A DNA stretch of 64,000 bases from Caballeronia insecticola (GCF_000402035.1 NC_021288.1:744001-808000), one strand, 5' to 3'; counted from the stretch's first letter, positions 16,741 to 26,538 are shown. Made by a program: numbers and translations. The notes: a model not told the origin generated them from the letters alone.

Positions 16741-17781
16741 ATGCCGAAAGCCCTCCACTTCGACAGTGCCTCCATCGACGGCGACGCCGCCGAAGAAATC
16801 TGGCGCGAGAGCTTAAGGCCGATGTACGAAATCGACCGTCCTACGGGCGCGGCGTTCCGGGCGGCGATGCGAACCTGGGACATGGGCGGCGCGATGTTGC
16901 TGACGCAGCACACCGCAAGCGACGAGGTGCGGTTCCGGCGCACGCGCGGACGCATCGCGACGAGCGGCGTCGATCACTATCTGTTGCATTGCCTGCTGGG
17001 CGGCACGCTCAGGTCCGAATCGGCGCAGGGCGAGCAGCGCGTGCCGGTCAACAGCGTAACGATCCGCGATATGGCGGTGGAAAACGTGGGCATCGCCCGC
17101 GACGCGCCCATGCTCACGCTCAGCATTCCGCGCGCGGCGCTCGACCGGCGCATGCCCGCGGGCGCACGGCTGCATGGCGCGTGCTGGGACGCGAGCGATC
17201 CGGTCGGCGGAATGATCGCCGCGCATCTCTGCTCGCTCGCGCGACTCGCCACGGACATGAGCGACGAGCAGGCCGCGCTCGCCGCCGACGCGACGCTCGA
17301 ACTGCTCGGCGCGTGCCTCGTCCCGAAGCTCAGATTCGACACGAAGGCCGACGATCCGCGTCTCGCGCCGATGCTGCGTGCACGCGCGCTGTCGCATATC
17401 GAACAGAATCTGCGGGATCCGGATCTCGGCGCGGAATCGTTGCGCCGCGCGCTGGGCATTTCGCGCACGGCGTTGTACGCACTTTTCGACGAGACCGGCG
17501 GCGTCGCGCGTCATATCCGCGATCGCCGGCTGGATGAAGCGATGCGCCGGCTGACCGCGCCGCGTCATGGCCGCGAACGCATCGCCGAGATTGCGTATGC
17601 GCTGGGGTTCGGTAGTGAGAAAACCTTCAACCGGGCGTTTCGCGAACGCTTCGACTGCGCGCCGGGGGAGGCGCGCGAGCAGGGCGCGGCGCGTGTGTTG
17701 AAGGCCCCTTCCGACGATGATGACGGCGACGTACACACGATCGCCGCGCAGTATCAGGCGAAGCTGCTCGGGCTTCGTTGA
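16741..17781 (+). CDS. AraC-family transcriptional regulator
   Basis: A 346-residue protein with an N-terminal AraC-binding-like domain (about 1-220) and a C-terminal double helix-turn-helix (from ARALSHIEQNLRDPDLGAES to IAEIAYALGFGSEKTFNRAF). The ALGFGSEKTFNRAFRERF stretch is the classic second AraC recognition helix. It resembles the AraC_binding_2 group that senses small aromatic or osmolyte ligands. Its target is not obvious; the neighbours are a small hypothetical gene and an acyl-CoA cluster. A 30-residue Asp-rich tail follows the DNA-binding domain. Confidence 0.9.
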   Translation: MPKALHFDSASIDGDAAEEIWRESLRPMYEIDRPTGAAFRAAMRTWDMGGAMLLTQHTASDEVRFRRTRGRIATSGVDHYLLHCLLGGTLRSESAQGEQRVPVNSVTIRDMAVENVGIARDAPMLTLSIPRAALDRRMPAGARLHGACWDASDPVGGMIAAHLCSLARLATDMSDEQAALAADATLELLGACLVPKLRFDTKADDPRLAPMLRARALSHIEQNLRDPDLGAESLRRALGISRTALYALFDETGGVARHIRDRRLDEAMRRLTAPRHGRERIAEIAYALGFGSEKTFNRAFRERFDCAPGEAREQGAARVLKAPSDDDDGDVHTIAAQYQAKLLGLR

Positions 17782-18073
17782 TGTACGGGATGGTGCGTAA
17801 ACACTTGCTCGGTCGATGCTGACGAAGTTGCCCTTCCGGATTACGTCCGTGCGACCGCCGGAACTCGCGGGAGCGTCGTTCGCGTCTTCGGTTTCGGCTT
17901 CGGCTTGATCAGCCGGTATGCGATTAGGCGGAAAACGTTGTGCGGCGCGCTTGTCCGACTCATCGCTCGGTTGCGGCCAAGACCGTTAGTTGCGAACATC
18001 ACATCGCAAATTCGCTCGAACGCGTCCGCCGCTGACATACCGATCGACAAACTCCGCCGCTTCGCTTCGAACG

Positions 18074-19228
18074 CTATGGCGAGACATCGCCACAAAGACT
18101 CGCCTTGCCCAGCTCGATGTACCGAGCGAGATGATGGTCCTCATCGCCGAGTTGATGATCGATCATCACGAGACGCTTCGCGTAATGCGAAAGCGGCAGT
18201 TCCCACGTCATGCCGATCCCGCCGTGCAACTGGATCGACTCTTCCGCGACCCGCGCGCCAATGCGTCCGATCGAATACTTAGCCGCCGACAGCGCCCGCT
18301 CGCGTTCGATGCCCGCGCCACCGACCGCCGCAGCCGCGTTGATCGCCGCCGAGCGCGCCTGCTCGATGTCGAGCAGCACGTCGGCCATGCGGTGCTGCAA
18401 CGCCTGAAACGTGCCGATGGCCACGCCAAACTGCTTACGCGTGCGCAGATAGTCGAGCGTGTATTCCTTCGCGACGTCCATCGCGCCCACCGCTTCCGCC
18501 GCCAGCGCGACGAGTCCGTAACCGACCGCCTGCGCGAGCGTTTCGAAGCCCTCGCCTTCGCGGCCGACGAGCGCATCGGCATCGAGCGCGACATCTTGCA
18601 GCGATATTTCGGCGACGCGTCCGCCATCGATCTTGCGATATCCGCGCACCGTCACGCCTTCGGCATCGCGCGGCACGGCGAAGAGCGAGATGCCGGCTTC
18701 GTCGTAATCGTCGTGCGATGTGCGCGCCGAGACGAGCAGGACATCCGCATGCTCGCCCTGCTGCACGACGCCCTTCACACCGTTCAGCACCCAGCCGCCG
18801 CCGTGCCGCGTGGCACGCGTCGTGACGCGTGCGAGTTCGTAGTGCGAGCCGGGTTCGTCGTGCGCGAACGCGGCGATTGCGCTGCCTTCGATCATCTGCG
18901 TAACGATCGGGCGCTGTCCTTCATTGCCCGCGCAAGAGAGCGCGCGCCCGACGATCAGCGCATCGAGAAACGGCTCCACGACGAGCCCGCGCCCGAGCGC
19001 CTCGAACACGATGGCGATATCGAAACCGTCGCCGCCGAAGCCGCCGGACGCTTCATCGAACAATGCGCCGACAATGCCGAGTTCGCAAAAGCGCCGCCAC
19101 ATGTCGCGGCTGAAGCCCTCCGGCGAACGCGCGGTCTTGTCGCGAGACTCGAACGTGTACTGCTCGGCGATGAAGCGGTTGAGCGAGTCCGCAAGCATGC
19201 GGCGGTCGTCGGTGTGCTGAAAATTCAT
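18074..19228 (-). CDS. Acyl-CoA dehydrogenase, small-subunit type
   Basis: A 384-residue FAD enzyme (N-terminal helical, central beta and C-terminal helical domains) with the LHGGIGMTWELPLSHYAKRL end typical of the PimD-like branch. It oxidises acyl-CoA to enoyl-CoA, transferring electrons to ETF. It lies 37 bases after a second acyl-CoA dehydrogenase gene of the PimC-like branch, and such pairs are known in dicarboxylate (pimeloyl-CoA) and steroid side-chain oxidation as heteromers. It is the last gene of the 22618-18074 operon. Confidence 0.9.
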   Translation of the reverse strand: MNFQHTDDRRMLADSLNRFIAEQYTFESRDKTARSPEGFSRDMWRRFCELGIVGALFDEASGGFGGDGFDIAIVFEALGRGLVVEPFLDALIVGRALSCAGNEGQRPIVTQMIEGSAIAAFAHDEPGSHYELARVTTRATRHGGGWVLNGVKGVVQQGEHADVLLVSARTSHDDYDEAGISLFAVPRDAEGVTVRGYRKIDGGRVAEISLQDVALDADALVGREGEGFETLAQAVGYGLVALAAEAVGAMDVAKEYTLDYLRTRKQFGVAIGTFQALQHRMADVLLDIEQARSAAINAAAAVGGAGIERERALSAAKYSIGRIGARVAEESIQLHGGIGMTWELPLSHYAKRLVMIDHQLGDEDHHLARYIELGKASLCGDVSP

Positions 19229-19265
19229 GACGCCAGTCCTTTAGAGTTCGAAAAACATCTATCCG

Positions 19266-20456
19266 TCAAAGCCCGAGAATCATCTTCGAGATGATGTTCT
19301 TCTGAATCTCGTTGGAGCCGCCGAAGATCGACAGCTTGCGATTGTTGAAGTATTGCGCGGCTGCCGTCGATGCTTCGCCGTCGAAATCATCGCCTTCATG
19401 TTCCTCGATGATCGGTTGCGCGTACGGTCCCATCGCGCGGCGCATGAGCGACGCGATCTCCTGGCGAATCTCCGTGCCACGAATCTTCAGCATCGAACTT
19501 TCCGCGCCCGGCGCGCCGCCGCCCGCCACCGCCGCGAGCACGCGCAGATTGGTCGTCTTCATGTTCTCGAGATCGATCTCGACACGTGCGAGCCGCGCCG
19601 CAAACAAAGGATCGTCGATAAGCGCGCGGCCGTTGCACCGCGCCTTGCTCGCCGCCGCCTTCAGCCGCGCGAGCGCCGCAACCGAAAAGCCCACGCCTGC
19701 AATGTTGGTGCGCTCGTAGGTCAGCAGGTATTTGGCGTAGGTCCAGCCCTTGTTCTCTTCGCCGACGAGATTCTCGGCAGGCACACGCACATCGGTGAAG
19801 AAGACTTCGTTCACTTCGTGCTCGCCATCCAGCGTGATGATCGGACGCACTTCGACGCCGGGCGTGTTCATGTCGATCAGCAAAAAGCTGATGCCTTCTT
19901 GCTTGCGAACATCGCTTGCCGTGCGCACGAGGCAGAAGATCATGTTCGCGTAGTGACCGAGCGTGGTCCACGTCTTCTGTCCATTGACGATGTAATAGTC
20001 CTCACCGTTTTCGGTCGCGCGCACGGCCGTGGTGCGCACCGCTGCGAGATCGGAGCCCGCGCCCGGTTCCGAATAGCCCTGACACCACCAGTCGGCGCCA
20101 TCGAGAATGCGCGGCAGCCAGTGGCGCTTTTGCGTCTCGCTGCCGTACTTGATGAGCACAGGCCCCAACATGTTCACGCCAAACGGCACGATGCGCGGCG
20201 CGCCCGCAATCGCGCATTCGTTCTCGAAGATGAACCGCTGCACGGCGCTCCAGCCGGGGCCGCCGTATTCCTTCGGCCAATGATTCGCGAGCCATCCGCG
20301 CGCGTTGAGAATGCCGTGCCATTGCGCCATGTCGTCGCGCGTCACATGTGCGCCCGTGCGCACTTTATGCGCGACGGCCTCCGGCAACGACGTGCGCAGA
20401 AAGTCGAGCACGTCGGCGCGAAACGCTTCTTCCGCTGCGGTGAATTTCAGATCCAT
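19266..20456 (-). CDS. Acyl-CoA dehydrogenase, large-subunit type
   Basis: A 396-residue acyl-CoA dehydrogenase of the PimC-like branch. Motifs include WCQGYSEPGAGSDLA (FAD-binding), QKTWTTLGHYANMIF and FGGSNEIQKNIISKMILGL at the C-terminus. ATG 20456 is chosen over the upstream in-frame ATG because GGAG lies six bases before it and MDLKFTAAEEAFR is the family N-terminus. It probably pairs with the downstream dehydrogenase. The operon also encodes the next two beta-oxidation steps. Confidence 0.92.
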   Translation of the reverse strand: MDLKFTAAEEAFRADVLDFLRTSLPEAVAHKVRTGAHVTRDDMAQWHGILNARGWLANHWPKEYGGPGWSAVQRFIFENECAIAGAPRIVPFGVNMLGPVLIKYGSETQKRHWLPRILDGADWWCQGYSEPGAGSDLAAVRTTAVRATENGEDYYIVNGQKTWTTLGHYANMIFCLVRTASDVRKQEGISFLLIDMNTPGVEVRPIITLDGEHEVNEVFFTDVRVPAENLVGEENKGWTYAKYLLTYERTNIAGVGFSVAALARLKAAASKARCNGRALIDDPLFAARLARVEIDLENMKTTNLRVLAAVAGGGAPGAESSMLKIRGTEIRQEIASLMRRAMGPYAQPIIEEHEGDDFDGEASTAAAQYFNNRKLSIFGGSNEIQKNIISKMILGL

Positions 20457-20491
20457 GATGGCTCCATGTGTCGATTGAAGAAGCGCCGCGC

Positions 20492-22618
20492 TCAAGCCGC
20501 CTGATTCAGACTCGCGAAGTTCTTGCCGCTTGCAACGAGACGCTCGATCAAAGGCGAAGCGCGCCAGAAGAGCGGGTCCTCTTGCGCGAACTCGCGAATG
20601 TCGGCGAGCACGCGGTCGAGGCCGACGCTGTCCGCATAATGCATCGGTCCGCCGCGATGGCGCGGGAAACCGAAGCCGTGCATCAGCGTGGCGTCGACAT
20701 CGAGCGGACGCAGCGCAATGCCTTCATGCACGATGTTCGCGCCTTCGTTGATCATCGCGGCCAGATAGCGGCGCACGATCTGCGCGTCGTCGAATGTGCG
20801 CAGCGTGATGCCTGCGCGCGCGCGCTCGGCGTCGATGATCGCTTCGACCTCGGAATCCGGCTTGCCGATGCGTGCGCCGTCTTCATAACGATAAAAACCG
20901 CGTCCCGTCTTCTGGCCGAACCAGCCGCGTTCGCACAACTCGTCACCGATACGCACGTAACGCGCATTCGGATCGCGCGATGCGGCGCGGCGCTTTCTCG
21001 CGGCCCAGCCGATGTCGCCGCCCGCGAGATCGATGACCTGATACGGTCCCATCGGAAAGCCGAAGTCGCGCACGGCGCGGTCGATCTGATAAGGCGATGC
21101 GCCGTCTTCCATCAGATGATCCGCCGCCGCGCGATACACCGCCAGCATGCGATTGCCGATGAAGCCGTCGCACACGCCCGCGCGCACCGCGACCTTCTTC
21201 AGCTTCTTCGCAAGCTCGAAGCCGGTCGCGACAACTTCAGCCGCCACGCGCGCAGGCACCACGATTTCCAGCAGCTTCATGATGTTCGCGGGCGAGAAGA
21301 AGTGCAGGCCCAGCACGTCTTGCGGACGCGAGATGCTTGCGGCGAGTTCATCGATGTCGAGATACGACGTGTTGGTCGCGAGCACCGCGCCCTGCTTGCA
21401 TACGCGATCCAGCTCGGCAAACACGGCTTTCTTCACGGCCATGTCTTCGAATACGGCTTCGATCACGAGATCGGCATCGGCGAGTGCATCGTATGACGTG
21501 TCGCCGCTGAAGCGTTGCATCGCACGCGCCTTCGCTTCATCGTTCAGGCGGCCTTTTGCGATCAGCCCGTCATAGACTTTCTCGACATGCGCGCGGCCGC
21601 GCGCGAGCGATGCGTCGTCGCGCTCGATCATCGTGACGATGAAGCCGGCATCGAGCAACGCCACCGCGATGCCCGCGCCCATCGTGCCGCCGCCGATCAC
21701 GCCGACTGCGTGCAACGCACGCGCGCGGGCATCGCGCGTTTCGGGCGCCTTCTGCGCTTCGCGCTCGGCGAAGAACGCATGCACGAGACCGGCGCGCTGC
21801 GGACTCTCGCGGCATTCGAGAAACTGCGCGCGCTCGAATTGCAGGCCTTCGTCGAACGGAAGGTTCAGCGCGGCTTCCACGCAATCGACGATCTTCAGCG
21901 GCGAGAGCAGCCCGCGCGCTTTTTTCTGCGTATCGGCGCGCGCCGCCGCGATGGCCGCCGTGCTCGCTTCCTTGTCGGCGAGGCCCGGCGCGCTGCGCGT
22001 GCGGCGCGGCGCGGCGCGCGTGGCGATCAGTTCGTGCGCGTAGGCGAGACCTTCGGTGAGTACGTCGTCGCTGTGGCCGACGCGATCGACGAGACCCGTG
22101 CGCAACGCTTCCTGCGCACCGACGTGGCGTCCGCTCAGCATCAGCGACAACGCAGCCTGCGCGCCGATGAGACGCGGCGTGCGTTGCGTGCCGCCCGCTC
22201 CGGGCAAGAGTCCCAGTTGCACTTCCGGCAGACCGAGCTTCGCGCCTTCGAACGCAATCCGATAATGCGACGCCAGCGCCACTTCAAGGCCGCCGCCGAG
22301 CGCCGCGCCGTGAATCGCCGCGACGACAGGCTTGCTGCACGCCTCGATGCGATTGCACACGTCCGGCAACGAAGGCGGCACGGCAGGCTTGCCGAACTCG
22401 CGGATATCCGCGCCCGCGATGAAGTTGCGACCCGCGCCGACAATCAGCACCGCACGCACCGATGCGTTGCCGTCGGCGGCCTCGATCGCGTCGATCAGGC
22501 CGCGCCGCACCGCTGCATTGAGCGCGTTGACGGGCGCGTGATCGATCGTCACGACAAGAACATTGCCACGCAGTTGGTGTTGGACCAACGCGGGGTCCGT
22601 CGCGCTCGATGGCGTCAT
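20492..22618 (-). CDS. Bifunctional enoyl-CoA hydratase / 3-hydroxyacyl-CoA dehydrogenase
   Basis: A 708-residue FadB/PimF-like fusion. The N-terminal crotonase domain has GAGRNFIAGADIREFG and AAIHGAALGGGLEVALA (oxyanion hole). The central NAD-binding domain begins AVGVIGGGTMGAGIAVALL, and the dehydrogenase C-terminal domain has LGLHFFSPANIMKLLEIV. It hydrates enoyl-CoA and oxidises the 3-hydroxyacyl-CoA. The ATG at 22618 has GGAGA upstream; an earlier in-frame ATG gives a non-homologous extension. It is the first gene of a three-gene operon facing a divergent LysR gene. No CoA ligase or thiolase is adjacent. Confidence 0.93.
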   Translation of the reverse strand: MTPSSATDPALVQHQLRGNVLVVTIDHAPVNALNAAVRRGLIDAIEAADGNASVRAVLIVGAGRNFIAGADIREFGKPAVPPSLPDVCNRIEACSKPVVAAIHGAALGGGLEVALASHYRIAFEGAKLGLPEVQLGLLPGAGGTQRTPRLIGAQAALSLMLSGRHVGAQEALRTGLVDRVGHSDDVLTEGLAYAHELIATRAAPRRTRSAPGLADKEASTAAIAAARADTQKKARGLLSPLKIVDCVEAALNLPFDEGLQFERAQFLECRESPQRAGLVHAFFAEREAQKAPETRDARARALHAVGVIGGGTMGAGIAVALLDAGFIVTMIERDDASLARGRAHVEKVYDGLIAKGRLNDEAKARAMQRFSGDTSYDALADADLVIEAVFEDMAVKKAVFAELDRVCKQGAVLATNTSYLDIDELAASISRPQDVLGLHFFSPANIMKLLEIVVPARVAAEVVATGFELAKKLKKVAVRAGVCDGFIGNRMLAVYRAAADHLMEDGASPYQIDRAVRDFGFPMGPYQVIDLAGGDIGWAARKRRAASRDPNARYVRIGDELCERGWFGQKTGRGFYRYEDGARIGKPDSEVEAIIDAERARAGITLRTFDDAQIVRRYLAAMINEGANIVHEGIALRPLDVDATLMHGFGFPRHRGGPMHYADSVGLDRVLADIREFAQEDPLFWRASPLIERLVASGKNFASLNQAA

Positions 22619-22689
22619 GAATGCTGTCTCCAGTATTGAATGGATTTTTTCGGAATGGCTTGTCTGCATTCTCAGGGCGAAAAGCTTCC

Positions 22690-22739
22690 TTGACAATCAC
22701 AGAGGCGATTGACAGACTGTCAAAATTATTTTGACAATC
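22690..22739. promoter_or_regulatory. Palindrome and direct repeats upstream of the acyl-CoA operon
   Basis: TGACAGACTGTCA (22710-22722) is a 6-base inverted repeat around one base. TTGACAATC occurs twice as a direct repeat (22690-22698 and 22731-22739), flanking it, in an AT-rich stretch between the divergent hydratase/dehydrogenase and LysR genes. This is the expected place for a LysR operator and the overlapping promoters; the two TTGACA hexamers could also be -35 boxes. Confidence 0.6.
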
Positions 22740-22763
22740 GCGCGCGGCGCGAGCAAATCCGAC

Positions 22764-23675
22764 GTGGACGTCAACGAACTTACGCTTCTCGTCGAAATTC
22801 TCGATGCCGGCAATCTCAGCGAGGCGGCGCGGCGGCTCAAGATGAGCCGCGCGAACGTCAGCTATCACCTGAAGGCGCTGGAAAAATCGGTCGGCGTGCA
22901 GCTCGTGCGGCGCACCACGCGCCGCGTCGAGCCGACTGAAATCGGCATCAGGCTCTACGAACACGGCCGCTCGATCCGCAATGCGTTGCTGGCCGCGCAG
23001 GAATCGGTGTCGACGCTCGGTCAGCGTCTTCAGGGGCGCGTGCGTTTATCGGTACCGAGCGGCTATGGACAGCTTGTGATGTCGGAGTGGCTGATCGCGT
23101 TCAAGCGCGAGTATCCGGATATCGTGCTCGATGTGATGTTCGAGAACCGCGTCGAAGACCTGCTTCGCGATGAAGTCGATATTGCCGTGCGTGTGATGCC
23201 CGAGCCGCCGCCGAGTCTCGTCGCGCGCGATATGGGGCCGGTGCGTTATGTCGCGTGCGCATCGACCGCGTATGCGAAGGCGCACGGCATGCCGACGCAA
23301 CTCGACGAGCTTCGCGTCGTGCCGCTCATCACGGCGAGCGTCATCGGCAAGCAGACGCGCGTCGCCGCCTATCTCGACGACGAACGTCACGAAGTGCTGC
23401 TCGAACCGAGCCTGATCTCCGAGAACTTCACCTTCCTGCGCGATGCGATTCTCGCGGGGCTCGGCGTCGGTATCGTGCCGGATTACGTCGTGATGGAAGA
23501 CATGCGCGCAGGCGCGGTCGTGACGGCGCTCGATCAATGGCGGCTCAGCATCTTCGGCACGCACATGTACATGCTGTACATGCCGAATCGACATCAGACG
23601 CGCGCGGCGCTGGCGTTCATCGACTTCATGCTCGAACGGGCGCACAAGGCCGGGCGCGGTCATGCTTCGGCTTAA
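22764..23675 (+). CDS. LysR-type transcriptional regulator
   Basis: A 303-residue regulator if it starts at GTG 22764, which gives the normal LysR N-terminus (MDVNELTLLVEILDAGNLSE); a TTG at 22731 would add 11 residues that overlap the operator-like repeats. The helix-turn-helix (AARRLKMSRANVSYHLKALE) and effector domain are intact. It is divergent from the acyl-CoA oxidation operon and is its likely regulator. Its stop overlaps the stop of the convergent transporter gene. Confidence 0.88.
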   Translation: MDVNELTLLVEILDAGNLSEAARRLKMSRANVSYHLKALEKSVGVQLVRRTTRRVEPTEIGIRLYEHGRSIRNALLAAQESVSTLGQRLQGRVRLSVPSGYGQLVMSEWLIAFKREYPDIVLDVMFENRVEDLLRDEVDIAVRVMPEPPPSLVARDMGPVRYVACASTAYAKAHGMPTQLDELRVVPLITASVIGKQTRVAAYLDDERHEVLLEPSLISENFTFLRDAILAGLGVGIVPDYVVMEDMRAGAVVTALDQWRLSIFGTHMYMLYMPNRHQTRAALAFIDFMLERAHKAGRGHASA

Positions 23676-24589
23676 TCACGCGGCATGCGTTCCGCAAAGC
23701 CGATTGCGACCGACATCAACGCGATGCCCGACAACTGCAGGCCGCTCAGGCGCTGATCGAAGAACAGCCAGTCGATGACGATGGCCACCGCCGGATAGAC
23801 GAACTGCAACACGGCGATGCGGCCCGTGTTCAGGCGCGCCATTCCGGCATAGATGAGCGTGTAAGCGAGACCGGTGTGGATCACGCCGAGCCCGGCGAGC
23901 CATAACCACGACGCGCCCCACGCGGGCCAGCCGTGCTGCATCGGCCACATCCACAGCGTGAGCGTGCCGATTGCGCATTGCCACCACGCGAGAATGCCCG
24001 CGGGCATGTCGCGCAAACGTCGCGCGATGATCGTGACGCACGCCATACAGAACGCGCCGACGAGACACAACGCAACGCCCAGCCAGTAGCCCGGCGCGAG
24101 CGCATCGTTGGCCTTGTGCTCGGCGATGCCGGTCGCCAGCGCCAGCCCGAGCATGGCGGCGCACACCGCGCCGAAGCGCCGCTTGCCGACCGGTTCCTTC
24201 AGGCACCACGCGCCGAGCAACAGGACCCACATCGGCTGAACGTGGAACAGCACGATCGCCACGCCGGCCGATACACGCTCGATCGCGCTGAAAAACAATC
24301 CCCAGTTGAGGACCATCAGCGCGGCCGCGATCAGCACCCACGGCGCGGTGGCGCGGTTGAGGCGCAGCATGCGCGTCTGCCCGCGCAAGATCGCCCAGAG
24401 CGTGAGACCGATCAATCCGGATGCGCAGCGAAACCACGTTGCGGTGAGCGGATCGACATGCGCTTCATACACGAACACGCCGATGGTGCCGAGCAATGCC
24501 GAGCCGAGCAGAAACGGCGCAGTGCCGGTGCCCGGAACGCGCCTGTTGAAGACGGCGGCGCTGTCGTGAGTTTGCGGATTCGTATTCAT
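23672..24589 (-). CDS. EamA-family DMT-superfamily transporter
   Basis: A 305-residue membrane protein with ten hydrophobic helices in two repeated EamA halves (GTIGVFVYEAHVDPLTATWF in the first, GVIHTGLAYTLIYAGMARLN in the second). Proteins of this kind export amino acids or other small metabolites. ATG 24589 is chosen because the protein then begins with a normal short cytoplasmic leader. It is divergent from a LysR gene 84 bases away, a frequent exporter-regulator layout. Substrate unknown. Confidence 0.88.
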   Translation of the reverse strand: MNTNPQTHDSAAVFNRRVPGTGTAPFLLGSALLGTIGVFVYEAHVDPLTATWFRCASGLIGLTLWAILRGQTRMLRLNRATAPWVLIAAALMVLNWGLFFSAIERVSAGVAIVLFHVQPMWVLLLGAWCLKEPVGKRRFGAVCAAMLGLALATGIAEHKANDALAPGYWLGVALCLVGAFCMACVTIIARRLRDMPAGILAWWQCAIGTLTLWMWPMQHGWPAWGASWLWLAGLGVIHTGLAYTLIYAGMARLNTGRIAVLQFVYPAVAIVIDWLFFDQRLSGLQLSGIALMSVAIGFAERMPRD

Positions 24590-24673
24590 GCGAGCAGTGT
24601 GTGCGCCATCGCCGCGCACGAAAAGCGCATAATTCGACGATCATCCATTCGAAAATCGAAAGTGGCGGAAACG

Positions 24674-25543
24674 ATGAATCAGCGCGATCTGCAAACGGAC
24701 TGGCTTAAGTGCTTCGTCGCCGTGGTCGATGCGGGCTCGCTATCGAGCGCGGCCGGGGAAGTGCATCGCTCGCAATCGGCGGTGAGCATGCAGCTCAAGA
24801 AGCTGGAAAGCGCGCTGGGACTGCGGCTCATCGAGCGGGGCGCGCGCACGCTGGAACTGACCGTCGATGGCCAGACGCTGCTCGGCTATGCACGCCGCAT
24901 CCTCGATCTGCATGCCGAAGCGCACGTCGCGCTGCAAGGCGAGAAGCTCACCGGCCGCGTGCAACTCGGCGTGCCCGACGACTATGCCGCGAAGTATCTG
25001 ACGCCCGTGCTCAAGCGTTTCGCGCCGCGTCATAGCGGCGTCGAGATCGAATTGATCTGCGAGCAATCCACCTCGCTCATTCCGCGCGTGGCAAGCGGTG
25101 CGCTCGATCTCGCGCTCGTCTCACGCGATCACGCGCGGCGCGGCACGCTTCTGTTTCATGAGCCGATGGTCTGGGTCGGCGCCGCGCAGTTCGAATTATG
25201 GCGACGCGACCCGATGCCGATTGCCGTCTACGAAAGCGCGAGCCTCGCGCGGCGCAGCGCCATCAATTCGCTGGCGCAGCAGGGCCGTCGCTACAAAGTG
25301 GTCTACAACAGTTCGAGTCTCGCGGGACAAATCGCGGCAGTCGAGAGCGGCCTCGCGGTCGCGGCGCTGACGCAATGCAGCGCGCCGGATCATCTGCGGA
25401 TTCTGGGCAGCGACGAAGGCCTGGGCCCGCTCGAACCGATGGAAGTCGCCGTGTACCGAAGCCGCGATTCGCGCGGCTCCAAAGCCGTCGACAGCCTGCA
25501 CAGCCTGCTTGTGAAGACGCTGCGGCAGTCGTCGTCGGTTTAG
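24674..25543 (+). CDS. LysR-type transcriptional regulator
   Basis: A 289-residue LysR protein. The N-terminal helix-turn-helix (WLKCFVAVVDAGSLSSAAGE, then HRSQSAVSMQLKKLE) and effector domain are complete. It is divergent from the EamA transporter gene and is its likely regulator. Its stop overlaps that of the convergent chorismatase gene by four bases. It resembles regulators of amino-acid exporters such as ArgP/LysG only in layout, so the ligand is unknown. Confidence 0.9.
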   Translation: MNQRDLQTDWLKCFVAVVDAGSLSSAAGEVHRSQSAVSMQLKKLESALGLRLIERGARTLELTVDGQTLLGYARRILDLHAEAHVALQGEKLTGRVQLGVPDDYAAKYLTPVLKRFAPRHSGVEIELICEQSTSLIPRVASGALDLALVSRDHARRGTLLFHEPMVWVGAAQFELWRRDPMPIAVYESASLARRSAINSLAQQGRRYKVVYNSSSLAGQIAAVESGLAVAALTQCSAPDHLRILGSDEGLGPLEPMEVAVYRSRDSRGSKAVDSLHSLLVKTLRQSSSV

Positions 25544-26538
25544 GGTCGATGCGTCGCGATGCCCTCGATCTCAACCAGCAGATCGGCGCGGCAAATATCG
25601 ACATGGAGGAAGCGCACCTGCGCATCCGGATGAAAAGTGTCGCGCGCGAGTGCCTGCACCGCCGGCAAGTCCGCCGCGCGCCGGTAATAGACCTTGATCT
25701 GATCGAGATCGTGCAGCGCGAAGCCGTCCGCAACACCTTGCGCTTCGAGATTCTCCGCGCCGCACAGATACGCGATGTTGCCGGTCGCAACGTGCCATTG
25801 CTTCGCGAGCTGGCCTTCGTGCACGGTCTCGTGTCCGATGATGCTCGCCGTACCCGATACGTACAGCGTATCGCGCATGTAAGTGGCCCGCGCGAAGCTC
25901 GGCGAGCGCGGGCCGTAACGCTGGGGATAACGATACGCGGGCGTCTGCCGCGCATTCTCGATATGCGTGACCGCGCGCTCATGGCACGCCAGAAAATAGA
26001 AGCCGACGCCATCGCCCCATGTGCCGATGCCGGTCGCCGACGGCATGCCCGCCGTGCTCGCGTATTGCTCGTCGAACGCCATGGCGCGGCCGCGACAGAA
26101 GTCGCGATAGACTTCGAGCCCGTCCGGATTCTCCCCGTTGATATGCGGGATGAAGTTCCACATGCGGAAGATTTTCGGGAACTGCAAGTCGCTGACGAGC
26201 GCGAATGCATCGGCATACGTCTTGTACACGGCTTCCGTGTAGCGATCGGCGAGCGGAACGAAACCTGCGCAGAAAAGAAAAGCGTCGTCGTGGGCGAAGA
26301 CGAGACCGTTAGTGATGCCCGAATGCGTGTCGCCCGATGCGTTCCAGACTTCGGCGAAGCCGTGGCGCGCATCGTCGTTCATGTTCAGGTGCAGCGTCGG
26401 CACGCCTTGTTCGATGCGCGGCGCGCCACTCGTCGCACCGAACACGATCCGGCCGATGACGCCGCCTCCTTCTTCCTGCCCCGCATTCATGCCGACTTCG
26501 ACGAACCGGCTTCCGAATTCCTCGTCTTGCTTCGCCAC
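25540..26538 (-). CDS. Chorismatase family enzyme (FkbO/Hyg5/XanB2 type)
   Basis: A 332-residue protein with the full chorismatase pattern: YRYP (202-205), YGPRSPSFARA (208-218) and SGTASIIGHETVHEG (228-242), built from RidA-like folds. Chorismatases remove pyruvate from chorismate to give 3-hydroxybenzoate, 4-hydroxybenzoate or a dihydroxycyclohexadiene acid. A Cys near the C-terminus (Cys316 in HVDICRADLLVEIEG) lies where 3-hydroxybenzoate-forming members carry their key Cys, so a Hyg5/XanB2-type product is favoured. In related bacteria such enzymes supply xanthomonadin-type pigment or signalling hydroxybenzoates. No pigment genes are next to it. It follows a small RHH gene by 22 bases. Confidence 0.85.
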   Translation of the reverse strand: MAKQDEEFGSRFVEVGMNAGQEEGGGVIGRIVFGATSGAPRIEQGVPTLHLNMNDDARHGFAEVWNASGDTHSGITNGLVFAHDDAFLFCAGFVPLADRYTEAVYKTYADAFALVSDLQFPKIFRMWNFIPHINGENPDGLEVYRDFCRGRAMAFDEQYASTAGMPSATGIGTWGDGVGFYFLACHERAVTHIENARQTPAYRYPQRYGPRSPSFARATYMRDTLYVSGTASIIGHETVHEGQLAKQWHVATGNIAYLCGAENLEAQGVADGFALHDLDQIKVYYRRAADLPAVQALARDTFHPDAQVRFLHVDICRADLLVEIEGIATHRP

